Shown here one piece after another: positions 17,552 to 26,074 of a stretch of 64,000 bases of DNA (the first letter of the stretch is position 1; each line of letters begins with the position of its first letter). The translations under genes were made by a program, and so were the position numbers. The notes below the pieces were generated by a model, which saw nothing but the letters and a program-made list of their open reading frames with translations, had not been told where the DNA came from and made no database searches. The DNA lies in contig NZ_CP023276.1 of the NCBI RefSeq assembly GCF_003065365.1, forward strand, positions 1,116,001 through 1,180,000, written 5' to 3'. This stretch comes from Polynucleobacter difficilis. Its GTDB lineage: Bacteria > Pseudomonadota > Gammaproteobacteria > Burkholderiales > Burkholderiaceae.

Positions 17552-20500
17552 TCATGATACCGAGACTTTGGCAGGGGCTGGCAGACTCCGGCAACGGAAC
17601 CAGCCGTAAATGACCGGCAATACCAGTAGGGTCAGAATGGTGGTGGTCACCATGCCACCCACAATCACGAGTGCCAAGGGGCGCTGGGCCTCTGAGCCAA
17701 TTGAGGTCGAGAGCGCGGCAGGCAGTAATCCAAAGCCCGAAAGCATGGCGGTCATTAACACAGGCCTGACACGCAAAGCGGCACCCTCCACCATCGAGTC
17801 CTTCATGGCGCCATGCTCGTTGGCTACGGTCTTATTGATAAAGGAGATGAGAATCACCCCGTCCTGAATCGCAATACCAAAGAGCGATAAAAAGCCAAAG
17901 AATGCGGAGATGCTGAGGGTCTCACCTGCTAAGTGCAATGCGATTACCCCGCCAATGGCAGCAAAGGGCACGTTGATCATGACTATCACCGCATCCCGGA
18001 AATTACCAAAGGCACTTACCAAGAGTAGGAAGATTCCGAGCAGAGCTAAGGGCACGATCACCATCAGTTTACTTTGCGCCTGTTTCATTTGATTAAATTG
18101 GCCATCCCAACTGATCGAGTAGTTTGCTGGCAACACGACATTTTGCTCAACTAAGAATTGCGCATCTTCAACTGCACTACCCAAGTCGCGTCCGCGCACA
18201 CTGAATTTAATCGCAATGTAGCGCTTGCCGGCTTCACGGTAAATAAAGAAAGGTCCATCACTGAGCTCAATCTTCGCGACCATCGAAAGGGGAATGCGTC
18301 TACCACCAGGGGCATCTACTAGTAATTGCGATATGTCGGATACATCATTGCGGCTCGCTTCACTGAGGCGCACGGCAATACCAAAGGTCTTTTCGTCTTC
18401 TAGTAAGTTTGTTACTGCAGCGCCGCCAATGGCATTGGCCACCACCGTCTGAATATCACTGACATTAATGCCGTACCGCGCTGCGCGCTCGCGATCAATC
18501 TGAATGTTCAGTGTAGGCTGGCCCAATTCCTTAAGAATGCCTTCGTCGGCTACGCCGCGAACGTGTTTAATTTGCTCAAGCACTTCCTTGGCTTTGGCAT
18601 CGAGCACCTCTAAATCCGCGCCGTAGATTTTGACGGAGTTCTCACCCTTCACGCCGGAGAGCGCCTCATTGACGTTGTCCTGAATGTATTGTGAAAAGCT
18701 GTAATTGGCGCCTGGGATCTGATTGAGAACGCCCTCGAGTTTCTGAATCAGTTTTTTCTTATTGCTTCCCTCTGGCAACTTATCGGGCGATTTCAGATAC
18801 AGACCAAACTCGATATTAAATACCCCAGTAGAGTCCGTGCCATCATCCGGCCGGCCAATTTGTACTGCTACTTTTTCAATTTCAGGCTGTTTAATGAAAT
18901 TCTCGCGCAATTGGTTGGCGACCTTAATCGAGTAATCCAGATCAACCGTGTTGGGCAGAGTGACCCGCAACCAAATGTTGTTTTCTTCGAGGGTCGGTAA
19001 AAAAGCCGTGCCCAAACGCGTTACGCTCAGCAGCGTGAGTCCGAGAATAAAGACCGCGACTGCCACAATCGTTCTGGGGCGATCCATCCAGCGGCGCAGC
19101 AAAGGCTTATAGCCCTCAATCAAACGGGTGATAAAACTGGGTGGCTTGTGCCCCATGGTCTCACCAAAGATTAAGGAGATCATCGCCGGTAAAAAGGTCA
19201 GACTCAAAATCACCGCAGCAATTAAGGCAAAGCCCATCGTAAAGGCCATCGGCTTAAAGATGATGCCCTCCACCCCGCCCATAAAGAATAGTGGGGAGTA
19301 GGCCACAATAATGATGCCGGTGGAATAGATCATTGCCCGCTGCACTTCACTGGTGGCTAAGATGATGGCTTGGTTAAGGCGCTTGCCGCCCTTCTCCAAA
19401 TGCCGCATCACGTTCTCCGTCAGAATGACGGCGGCATCGACAATCACACCAAAATCAATGGCCCCTAGGGAGATGAGATTAGCGGGCACGCTCCAAATGT
19501 GCATCTGAATAAAGGCCACGCACAGTGCCAATGGAATCACCGCAGCCACCACCGCAGCAGCGCGCAGATTACCCAAAAAGATATAGAGAATAGCCAGAAC
19601 CAAGGTGATGCCAAAAAACAAGGTGTGCTTCACCGTACCGACAGTAATGTCGAGCAATACCTGGCGATCATAAAAAGGCCGTACTTCGATGCCGGGTGGC
19701 AGAATTTGCTTATTAATATTGTGAACGGTCTCACGTACCCGCGCTAAGACTTCGGTGGCGTTTTCGCCGCGGCGCAAATAAATGATGCCTTCAACGGAAT
19801 CCGGGTTCTCATTAAACTGAAACAAACCCAAGCGCGGCGCATTGCCAATTTGCACTGTTGCCACATCGCCCACCCGAACTGGAACGCCATTATTTGTCGT
19901 AATCACGACTTGCTTAATGTCATCGATGTTCTTGAGTAAACCCACACCGCGCACCACAAACTGCTGCTCGCCACTGGGCAATAAGCCCCCACCCATATTG
20001 CTATTGGAACTGGTAATGGCTGCAATCAACTGGGCAATCGAAATGCCTTTCGATTGCAGGCTCTCTGGCGTCACAATCACTTGGTACTGGCGTACCTTAC
20101 CGCCAAAAGAGGACACATCCGCCACCCCGCGGGTTTGCTTTAACTCTTTGTAGATCTCGTAGTTTTGCAGTGTTTTGAGTTCAGCCGAGGATGCGTAGTC
20201 GGAGTGCACCTCATAGCGCATGATTTCGCCGGTGGCATCCGAGTCCGGGCTAATACTGGAGACTACGCCAGCGGGTAAATTGGCGTTGGCTAAATTGGCA
20301 ATGAAGGTTTGCCGGGCCTTGAAAGGATCGGCTGTGTCATTGAATTTGAGCGTAACAACCGATAAGCCAAAGAGCGAGACTGAACGAAACGCCTGCAGCC
20401 CCGGAATACCAGCCAAGGCATTTTCAACCGGAATGGTGACTTGCTGCTCGACCTCAGTCGTACTTCGTCCAGGCCACTGCGAAATGGCTTGAATGGTTAA

Positions 20501-20638
20501 GGGGGCAACGCCCGGGTATGGCTGTATGGGTAATTTACTCAGACTATTAATGCCGAGACCCAAGAGCACAATCGAACCGACGATCACCAAGACGCGTTTT
20601 TCTAAAACGCCCCGGATGAAGGAAGTAAATTGGCTCAT
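17552..20638 (-). CDS. Heavy-metal RND efflux pump (CzcA/CusA family)
   Basis: 1028 residues, the normal length for the HME subfamily. Twelve membrane helices flank two large periplasmic loops. Family sequence includes the N-terminal LPIQPYPGVAPLTIQ and the TM4 motif GAIDFGVIVDAAVILTEN, whose charged residues carry protons; the usual DFGxxVDG appears here as VDA. It exports a metal cation such as Co/Zn/Cd or Cu/Ag; the sequence alone does not tell which. It is the last gene of a TolC-adaptor-pump operon. Confidence 0.93.
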   Translation of the reverse strand: MSQFTSFIRGVLEKRVLVIVGSIVLLGLGINSLSKLPIQPYPGVAPLTIQAISQWPGRSTTEVEQQVTIPVENALAGIPGLQAFRSVSLFGLSVVTLKFNDTADPFKARQTFIANLANANLPAGVVSSISPDSDATGEIMRYEVHSDYASSAELKTLQNYEIYKELKQTRGVADVSSFGGKVRQYQVIVTPESLQSKGISIAQLIAAITSSNSNMGGGLLPSGEQQFVVRGVGLLKNIDDIKQVVITTNNGVPVRVGDVATVQIGNAPRLGLFQFNENPDSVEGIIYLRRGENATEVLARVRETVHNINKQILPPGIEVRPFYDRQVLLDITVGTVKHTLFFGITLVLAILYIFLGNLRAAAVVAAVIPLALCVAFIQMHIWSVPANLISLGAIDFGVIVDAAVILTENVMRHLEKGGKRLNQAIILATSEVQRAMIYSTGIIIVAYSPLFFMGGVEGIIFKPMAFTMGFALIAAVILSLTFLPAMISLIFGETMGHKPPSFITRLIEGYKPLLRRWMDRPRTIVAVAVFILGLTLLSVTRLGTAFLPTLEENNIWLRVTLPNTVDLDYSIKVANQLRENFIKQPEIEKVAVQIGRPDDGTDSTGVFNIEFGLYLKSPDKLPEGSNKKKLIQKLEGVLNQIPGANYSFSQYIQDNVNEALSGVKGENSVKIYGADLEVLDAKAKEVLEQIKHVRGVADEGILKELGQPTLNIQIDRERAARYGINVSDIQTVVANAIGGAAVTNLLEDEKTFGIAVRLSEASRNDVSDISQLLVDAPGGRRIPLSMVAKIELSDGPFFIYREAGKRYIAIKFSVRGRDLGSAVEDAQFLVEQNVVLPANYSISWDGQFNQMKQAQSKLMVIVPLALLGIFLLLVSAFGNFRDAVIVMINVPFAAIGGVIALHLAGETLSISAFFGFLSLFGIAIQDGVILISFINKTVANEHGAMKDSMVEGAALRVRPVLMTAMLSGFGLLPAALSTSIGSEAQRPLALVIVGGMVTTTILTLLVLPVIYGWFRCRSLPAPAKVSVS

Positions 20639-20639
20639 T

Positions 20640-20678
20640 TAGTGTTCTAACCTAGTGTTCTAACTTAGTCTTCTAACT
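20640..20678. repeat. Three tandem copies of a 13-bp unit at the adaptor/pump junction
   Basis: On the plus strand TAGTGTTCTAACC, TAGTGTTCTAACT and TAGTCTTCTAACT run head to tail. The array covers the last codons and stop of the adaptor gene and reaches the pump's ATG. Each unit read on the minus strand supplies a TAG or TAA stop in the adaptor frame, so copy number can change without extending the adaptor. Confidence 0.85.
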
Positions 20679-21924
20679 TCGCAAAGCGATCGTTGAGTAA
20701 GACTGCGCCGTCCGTCAGCACCATTAAGCCGGCACCAAGGCCGTCCGTAATGGCAAAACGTTTGCCGTCTAAGTCATAGCCTTTGACCGGAAGCCGGCGA
20801 AAGGTATCGGGCGCAACCTGGACAATCGCATAGCGCATCTCCCGAATGCGCACAATCGCCGATTGCGGCACCACTACGGCAAGGCCCTTGCCAACTAAGA
20901 GCTTGGCTGACATAAACATATCGGGGCGCAGCAAACCGTCGTCATTGTTGACGTCGGCACGAATCAGCAATGCCCTTGTCTCGGGATCAACGCTGGGAGC
21001 AACGTAATTGGTTTGCGCAATAAACTCACGATCGGGATAGGCTTCCGTTTTTAGAATCAGTTGCTGGCCACTCGATAACAGACGAATGTCCTTTTCAAAT
21101 ACATTCCCTAAAAACCACAATGCTTTTGGATCGGCCAAACTAGCGAGCACATCGCCGCTATTTACAAAAGCGCCTGGTTCGGTATTGCGCTTGATCACAA
21201 CCCCCTGAATGGGTGAGCGAATCAACAAGTTCGACTGCGTTCGTTGATTACTACCGAGCTGCGCGATCTCCTGATCCGATACGCCGATATTGCGCAAGCG
21301 ATTGGAAGCGGCATCTTGGGTCATCTTGGCGTCTTGCAGAAGGTCGCCCATAGCCTGATTTTTGCCCAGGATGCTCGCTGTTTTACTCGCCAGCAAATAC
21401 TCTTGCTGCGCTGAATTAAATTCCGGGCTATACATTTCTAGAATGGGCGAACCCACATTCACAGCAGCACCATCAAAGGCAAAGATGCGCTCTACCCGCC
21501 CTGCTACCCGCGCAGATATCACTTTAGATTTTTCCGCATTAAAAGCAAGTCGACCCGGCACTTTTATTTCAATCGGTACTTCGGATGTTTTAGCTTCTTT
21601 AAAGACATAAATTTCGGGATTGAGGGTAACGCCTGGCAACTTGAGTTCTAAAGTGCCACTCTTTTCAACTTTGAGTGTCTTGTCGGATTTATCGATTTGC
21701 ACTGCCCGATTAATGTCCGTCAGGCGACCAAGCACAATGCCCAACGACAAAATCGCAAAGGCCACCGCAGCCAAACGAATCCGTTGGCGCTGCTCGGGTG
21801 AGCGATTCCAATAGAGGGCGGCAAGGTTTTCACGCAGATGTGCAGACTGCTCACCGAGCTTCTGCTGGAGCCGGCTCATCTGCTCTGCCGCCTTTTTTGT
21901 TCCGGAGCGAAATTGATCTTTCAA
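20665..21924 (-). CDS. RND efflux periplasmic adaptor (CusB/CzcB type)
   Basis: 419 residues. A cytoplasmic basic N-terminus precedes one membrane helix (LAAVAFAILSLGIVLG, about 50-66). Then come a lipoyl-like half motif (VISARVAGRVERIFAFDGAAVNVGSPI), a helical hairpin with EYLLASK, the second lipoyl half (LLIRSPIQGVVIKRNTEPG) and beta-barrel segments. It joins the inner-membrane pump to the TolC-type exit duct. I see no CusF-like metal-binding domain. Confidence 0.92.
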   Translation of the reverse strand: MKDQFRSGTKKAAEQMSRLQQKLGEQSAHLRENLAALYWNRSPEQRQRIRLAAVAFAILSLGIVLGRLTDINRAVQIDKSDKTLKVEKSGTLELKLPGVTLNPEIYVFKEAKTSEVPIEIKVPGRLAFNAEKSKVISARVAGRVERIFAFDGAAVNVGSPILEMYSPEFNSAQQEYLLASKTASILGKNQAMGDLLQDAKMTQDAASNRLRNIGVSDQEIAQLGSNQRTQSNLLIRSPIQGVVIKRNTEPGAFVNSGDVLASLADPKALWFLGNVFEKDIRLLSSGQQLILKTEAYPDREFIAQTNYVAPSVDPETRALLIRADVNNDDGLLRPDMFMSAKLLVGKGLAVVVPQSAIVRIREMRYAIVQVAPDTFRRLPVKGYDLDGKRFAITDGLGAGLMVLTDGAVLLNDRFAKLED

Positions 21925-21933
21925 GCGATATCC

Positions 21934-23379
21934 TTAAAACGGTTCTTTACCGGCGGCTGCCAACACAGTCGCCTGACTCTGGAGTAGCGCGCTTTGCGCT
22001 AGCGCCAACTGAATTTCCAATAAACGCAATTGCGTTTGCGCTGTGAGTACATCATTAAATCCTTGGCCATTATTGGCGTACTGGTTTAGCCCCACCTTAT
22101 ACGCAGCATCGGCCTGCGGCACCTGGCGATCGCGTAAAAACTGCACCTGATTTCTGGCTTGCTCGTAATTGGCGTATGCCGTATTGACGGCCAATACCAC
22201 TTGTTGGCGACTAGCAATATTGCTGGCCTCGAGCGAGGCTTGATTGCGCCTGGCTTGCTCTACCCCATACTTTTCTTTGGTAAAGAAATACAGTGGAATC
22301 ACAATATCGAGTTCAAGCTGATAAAACAAAGCGCCATTGTTCGCGGCAAACGGACCGCGCGGCGTGTACGAAGATCCAATCACCTGAAAATCCGGTAAGT
22401 AGGCTTTCTTAGCAAGACTGACCCCTTTTTTAGCGGCCTCTAGTTGTAAGGCGGAACTCTTCAGTAAGGGATGGCTGCTTTCTGCATAATCCTCGAGCTC
22501 CAGCAAACTGGGTACAGTATTCATCGTAAGGCGGGCATCCCCCCGCAGCACCAGTTGCTCACGCGAATGGCGGCCTATTAAGGCATTGATTCCCCGCAGC
22601 GCCACTTGCAATTGGCGATCGAGTGCAAACTGATCTGCTTCAGCTGCACTTTGTGCCACCTGGGCATTTAAAAACTCAACGTAAGCTGCTGCATTATTGG
22701 CGTAACGGGCTTTGGCTACGTTCTTAATCATTTCCAAACGGGTGACCGACTCTTTTAAAACCGTTAGCTGCTTTTGTGATGCCAAGGCGCTGTAATACAA
22801 ACTGGATAACTGCGCTCCCAATTGCAAGTAGGTCGATTCACTTTGGGCTAAGAGTGCTTCGGCATTGGTATCGGCAATATCGGCAGCCAAACTTTTCTTA
22901 CCCGGAAACTGAAATGGCTGGGCAAAGGAGATGGCGTTGTTATTGCTGACCCCATTAGGGTACTGACTGCTTGGTGTATTAGCACCGCCCAATGCGAAGG
23001 GTGAGTTCGCTGGCATGCCTGACCACACTAAGCCCACTTGGGGATTAGCGGGCGCCGCAATTTGCGGGACGGTGGCTTTGGCAGAAAAGTAAGACTCACG
23101 CAGCGCGGCAAGCTGCGGATTGTTGAGTTTGAGTTCAGACCACAGTTGACGTAAATCGAGTTCAGTGGGCCCAGCTGCTTTGAGATTGGGATTGATACTG
23201 GGGCTAGCAATAAAACTAGGGGGTATATTTTTGGCGGGCGCAACGGTCACTGTAGCTTCTGGCGTGAATGATGGCACCTGCGCATACGAATCCGAAATAG
23301 CGCCGCAACAAAACAGTGCAAGAGCGAGCGCGCAAGCGCGGTAGCGACTGCTGGGGAACACAGCATGTGGGAATCGCAT
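21934..23379 (-). CDS. TolC-family outer-membrane factor (CusC/CzcC type)
   Basis: Two OEP repeats of long helices and short strands (LDLRQLWSELKLNNPQLAAL, later VLAVNTAYANYEQARNQV) identify the outer-membrane channel of the tripartite pump. A signal peptide (ALALALFCCGAISDSYAQ) is present but without a lipobox. The frame opens at TTG 23409, but ATG 23379 (MRFPHAVFPSS) with an AGAAG ribosome-binding site is preferred. It is the first gene of the operon and lies behind the palindromic promoter region at 23421-23472. Confidence 0.92.
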   Translation of the reverse strand: MRFPHAVFPSSRYRACALALALFCCGAISDSYAQVPSFTPEATVTVAPAKNIPPSFIASPSINPNLKAAGPTELDLRQLWSELKLNNPQLAALRESYFSAKATVPQIAAPANPQVGLVWSGMPANSPFALGGANTPSSQYPNGVSNNNAISFAQPFQFPGKKSLAADIADTNAEALLAQSESTYLQLGAQLSSLYYSALASQKQLTVLKESVTRLEMIKNVAKARYANNAAAYVEFLNAQVAQSAAEADQFALDRQLQVALRGINALIGRHSREQLVLRGDARLTMNTVPSLLELEDYAESSHPLLKSSALQLEAAKKGVSLAKKAYLPDFQVIGSSYTPRGPFAANNGALFYQLELDIVIPLYFFTKEKYGVEQARRNQASLEASNIASRQQVVLAVNTAYANYEQARNQVQFLRDRQVPQADAAYKVGLNQYANNGQGFNDVLTAQTQLRLLEIQLALAQSALLQSQATVLAAAGKEPF

Positions 23380-23420
23380 GCTTCTAAAATTTATTACCAC
23401 AATAGTCAATTGCTGTCTTG

Positions 23421-23472
23421 CCCCCTATTACCCGATGAAATATGGGTATTTGATTATAGGGGGTAAACCCCT
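23421..23472 (-). promoter_or_regulatory. Palindromic promoter region of the RND operon
   Basis: CCCCCTAT (23421-23428) and ATAGGGGG (23456-23463) form an 8-bp inverted repeat, with ACCC/GGGT nested inside. A second dyad, GGGGGTAAACCCC, overlaps its right side. On the minus strand a perfect TATAAT (23454-23459) sits directly after this second dyad, so the dyad would fill the -35/-10 spacer, where MerR-type and other metal regulators bind. No -35 box is obvious, which fits activator dependence. No regulator gene is adjacent. Confidence 0.5.
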
Positions 23473-23524
23473 CTTAGCAGGCTGAGAAGGGCAAAAACAG
23501 CGGGTTTGCGGACTGAACTGCAGC

Positions 23525-24928
23525 CTACATGCTGACGTGCGCCCGCACGCCCACAATATTGACTGGGCCGCGCGCTGCGTTATAGGCGGGATTGGCGATC
23601 CGCTGGTAGTTCAGCGAAATAAACAGCTCTTTATAGGCTTTGACGCTGTAATAGGTCTCTAACACTTGTTCTGGCTTGTAGCTAAGCTTGCCATCGCCAA
23701 TAAAGGTCGTCATGCCACCGTCTTGCAAATAACTAATTTGCGCTGATGAAATGCCATTGACTGCAAAGCCAATCCCCAGGGTGTCATACGGCCTAGACCA
23801 GGAGGCGCCCTTCACACTCAACCCACCCGAAAGCGATTTGCTGATGTCAAGCGTTTGGGTTTCTGCAGCGCCGGGGTTCCAACTCCAGCGCCCAAAAATG
23901 CCAATGTCTTGACTGAGCGCTTGATCGAAATTGAAACCATAGCCCCATGAATTCGTGGCGGCTTGCCGCACACTGGTGATATTGGGTGGATACGTGTTCG
24001 TTTGCTGCGCCAGATTGAGGGCATTTTGATAGGTGCCCATAAAGGCGCGCTGCTGAAAGAACAATCCCCGCACGGCGCCCGCACGTCCGTAGATCTCATG
24101 CGTGCGCGTAAGCTCAATCTGATTGCTATAGTCTTTGGATAAAGAGTAATCGAGCTGCGCTGTATTCGGTACGGTTGGCAAGGCTAGACGGGCTGCCTTC
24201 AAAATGTAATTGGCCTGATACCACTCGGCTACGGCGCCATAGGTATAGCCCTTGGTATCCGCGGCATAACCGTAGGCACCCATTGAAAAGATCGACGCAT
24301 TCTGAAAGTCAGTACGTGGGTCATGGCTGTAGGCATTGTCGTCAAAGTAATCCAGTGTGGCGATCTTGCCGTAGCTAATCACCACGCGGTTCTTATCTAA
24401 ATTGCCTGCCAACTGATTAGCCTCACCTGCGATGTGTTCTTGACCACCGCCAAGGCCAATGGTTTGCCGCAGAAAAGCCCGGGCGGTGTAAAAGACGGGC
24501 TGCGCATAAGCCCCTTTTTGTAACTCGCCGTTATACACGCCGCCGACTCCGGTGAGGTGTCCATCAAAGGGAGAGCCTTGAAACATTTCGCCGTTCCAGT
24601 ACACCTCGGCGCCTTGCCACAATCGCGTACCAATAAATGCCGTCGCGCTCAAGGAGTAGGCCTCGGCAGGACTGGCCGATTTATTTAAGAGACTGTTTTG
24701 CCCAGAGTAAGGGGAATTAAAGTTATTGCGTTGCTGCAGCATGTAGGTCGCTTGCCCATGAATGCTCCAGCGCTCCGTCTCTCCCATCAGCGGGACCTTG
24801 CTGTCCACTACGGGTTCACTGTCAACCGGCGCAATCGCAAAGGCAGCACCAGCTCCTGCGCTAATGCAGCAGCACAGAATCAGCCTGGCGTAAATGGGGC
24901 GGTTTAGAAAATACATGGGTGCAATCAT
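23525..24928 (-). CDS. OprB-type carbohydrate porin
   Basis: 467 residues with a signal peptide (SAGAGAAFA) followed by many amphipathic strands and a C-terminal strand ending in VGVRAHVSM. Landmarks of the OprB/alginate-type porin group are WSIHGQATYMLQQRNNFNSPY, GRWSWNPG and QDGGMTTFIGDGKLSYKPEQVLETYYS. It should form a 16-18-stranded outer-membrane pore for sugars. It is convergent with nothing nearby and 115 bases from the efflux operon, on the same strand, probably with its own promoter. Confidence 0.85.
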   Translation of the reverse strand: MIAPMYFLNRPIYARLILCCCISAGAGAAFAIAPVDSEPVVDSKVPLMGETERWSIHGQATYMLQQRNNFNSPYSGQNSLLNKSASPAEAYSLSATAFIGTRLWQGAEVYWNGEMFQGSPFDGHLTGVGGVYNGELQKGAYAQPVFYTARAFLRQTIGLGGGQEHIAGEANQLAGNLDKNRVVISYGKIATLDYFDDNAYSHDPRTDFQNASIFSMGAYGYAADTKGYTYGAVAEWYQANYILKAARLALPTVPNTAQLDYSLSKDYSNQIELTRTHEIYGRAGAVRGLFFQQRAFMGTYQNALNLAQQTNTYPPNITSVRQAATNSWGYGFNFDQALSQDIGIFGRWSWNPGAAETQTLDISKSLSGGLSVKGASWSRPYDTLGIGFAVNGISSAQISYLQDGGMTTFIGDGKLSYKPEQVLETYYSVKAYKELFISLNYQRIANPAYNAARGPVNIVGVRAHVSM

Positions 24929-25053
24929 TCAGGAATACCGCAACCCTAGCATAGGCATGTGGCGATTTAAAGAAATGCCGCAAATGCGAATGAATCTACT
25001 GAATTAAATCTACAAACGTGAATCCACTGCATTGAATTGACTCAATAGGACGA

Positions 25054-25677
25054 CTAGCCGACGGCGCGCCGATCCATCAGGGCCCGGGCTAAGGTGCCGG
25101 CATCGACGTACTCGAGCTCCCCGCCCACCGGTATGCCCCTAGCAATGCGGGTGACCTTAATGCCTTTGGATTTGAGGACCTCGCCAATGTAATGGGCAGT
25201 GGCCTCGCCTTCGCTCGTGAAATTCGTGGCCAGCACGACTTCACGTACCACAAGACCAGTATCGGGATTTTCAATGCGCGCCAAGAGCCGATCAAAATGA
25301 ATTTCCGTGGGACCCATACCGTCAAGCGGTGAAATGCGGCCCATCAAAACAAAATAATTGCCTTTAAAGCTGAGTGTCTGCTCAACCATCACTTGGTCGG
25401 CCGGCGTCTCTACGATGCAGAGCATCGAAGGGTCGCGCCTGCCATCCGCACAGGTAGAACAAATCGCCGTTTCGGAAAAGGTATTGCAACGGCTGCAGTG
25501 CCCTACTTTATCGACTGCCTCACCTAAGGACTTGGCAAGTAATGCAGCGCCATTGCGATCGTGTTGCAGCAAATAAAAGGCCATGCGCTGCGCGGACTTG
25601 GGTCCGACACCGGGCAGAACGCGCAGTGCTTCGACTAAGCGCTGCAGTGCATCCTGCGGAACATCATTTCGAGCCAT
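25054..25677 (-). CDS. recR: RecR recombination mediator
   Basis: 207 residues. A helix-hairpin-helix (RVLPGVGPKSAQRMAFYLL) is followed by a four-cysteine zinc finger (CSRCNTFSETAICSTC) and a Toprim domain (MLCIVETPADQVMVEQ), then EGEATAHYIGEVLK. RecR works with RecO (and RecF) to load RecA on gaps. It starts one base from the ybaB stop in the classic dnaX-ybaB-recR operon. Confidence 0.97.
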   Translation of the reverse strand: MARNDVPQDALQRLVEALRVLPGVGPKSAQRMAFYLLQHDRNGAALLAKSLGEAVDKVGHCSRCNTFSETAICSTCADGRRDPSMLCIVETPADQVMVEQTLSFKGNYFVLMGRISPLDGMGPTEIHFDRLLARIENPDTGLVVREVVLATNFTSEGEATAHYIGEVLKSKGIKVTRIARGIPVGGELEYVDAGTLARALMDRRAVG

Positions 25678-26000
25678 TAAAAGGGTAACTTAAAGCCAGG
25701 GGGCATGGGCATACCTGCGGTCGCGCCCGACATCAGTTTTTCACTGGCAGCTTCCACTTGCTTAAATGCATCGGCGTAGGCTACGACCATTAAGTCTTCC
25801 AGCATCTCGCGGTCTTCCATGGCGCCGTCGGCAATTTGCACGCGCTTGAGTTCGTACTTACCAGATACCGTTACCTGAATCAGGCCATTACCAGCTTGGC
25901 CAGTGACTTCCATGCTGGCAAGCTCGGCTTGCGCCCGCTTCATGTTTTCTTGCATCTGCTGGGCTTGCTTCATGAGGCCAGCAATATTGCCTTTCATCAT
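25677..26000 (-). CDS. ybaB: YbaB/EbfC nucleoid-associated protein
   Basis: 107 residues: a long N-terminal helix (AGLMKQAQQMQENMKRAQAEL) packed on a small beta sheet (GLIQVTVSGKYELKRVQI), then a helix and a Gly/Pro-rich end (AGMPMPPGFKLPF). It forms a tweezer-like dimer that binds DNA. Position between dnaX and recR confirms it. Confidence 0.96.
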   Translation of the reverse strand: MMKGNIAGLMKQAQQMQENMKRAQAELASMEVTGQAGNGLIQVTVSGKYELKRVQIADGAMEDREMLEDLMVVAYADAFKQVEAASEKLMSGATAGMPMPPGFKLPF

Positions 26001-26074
26001 TTTGTTTTCCTTCTATTCAATAGGTATTAATTAATTTAGCTTTGGTAGATTGGCATGGTTTAGATAGATTTAGT

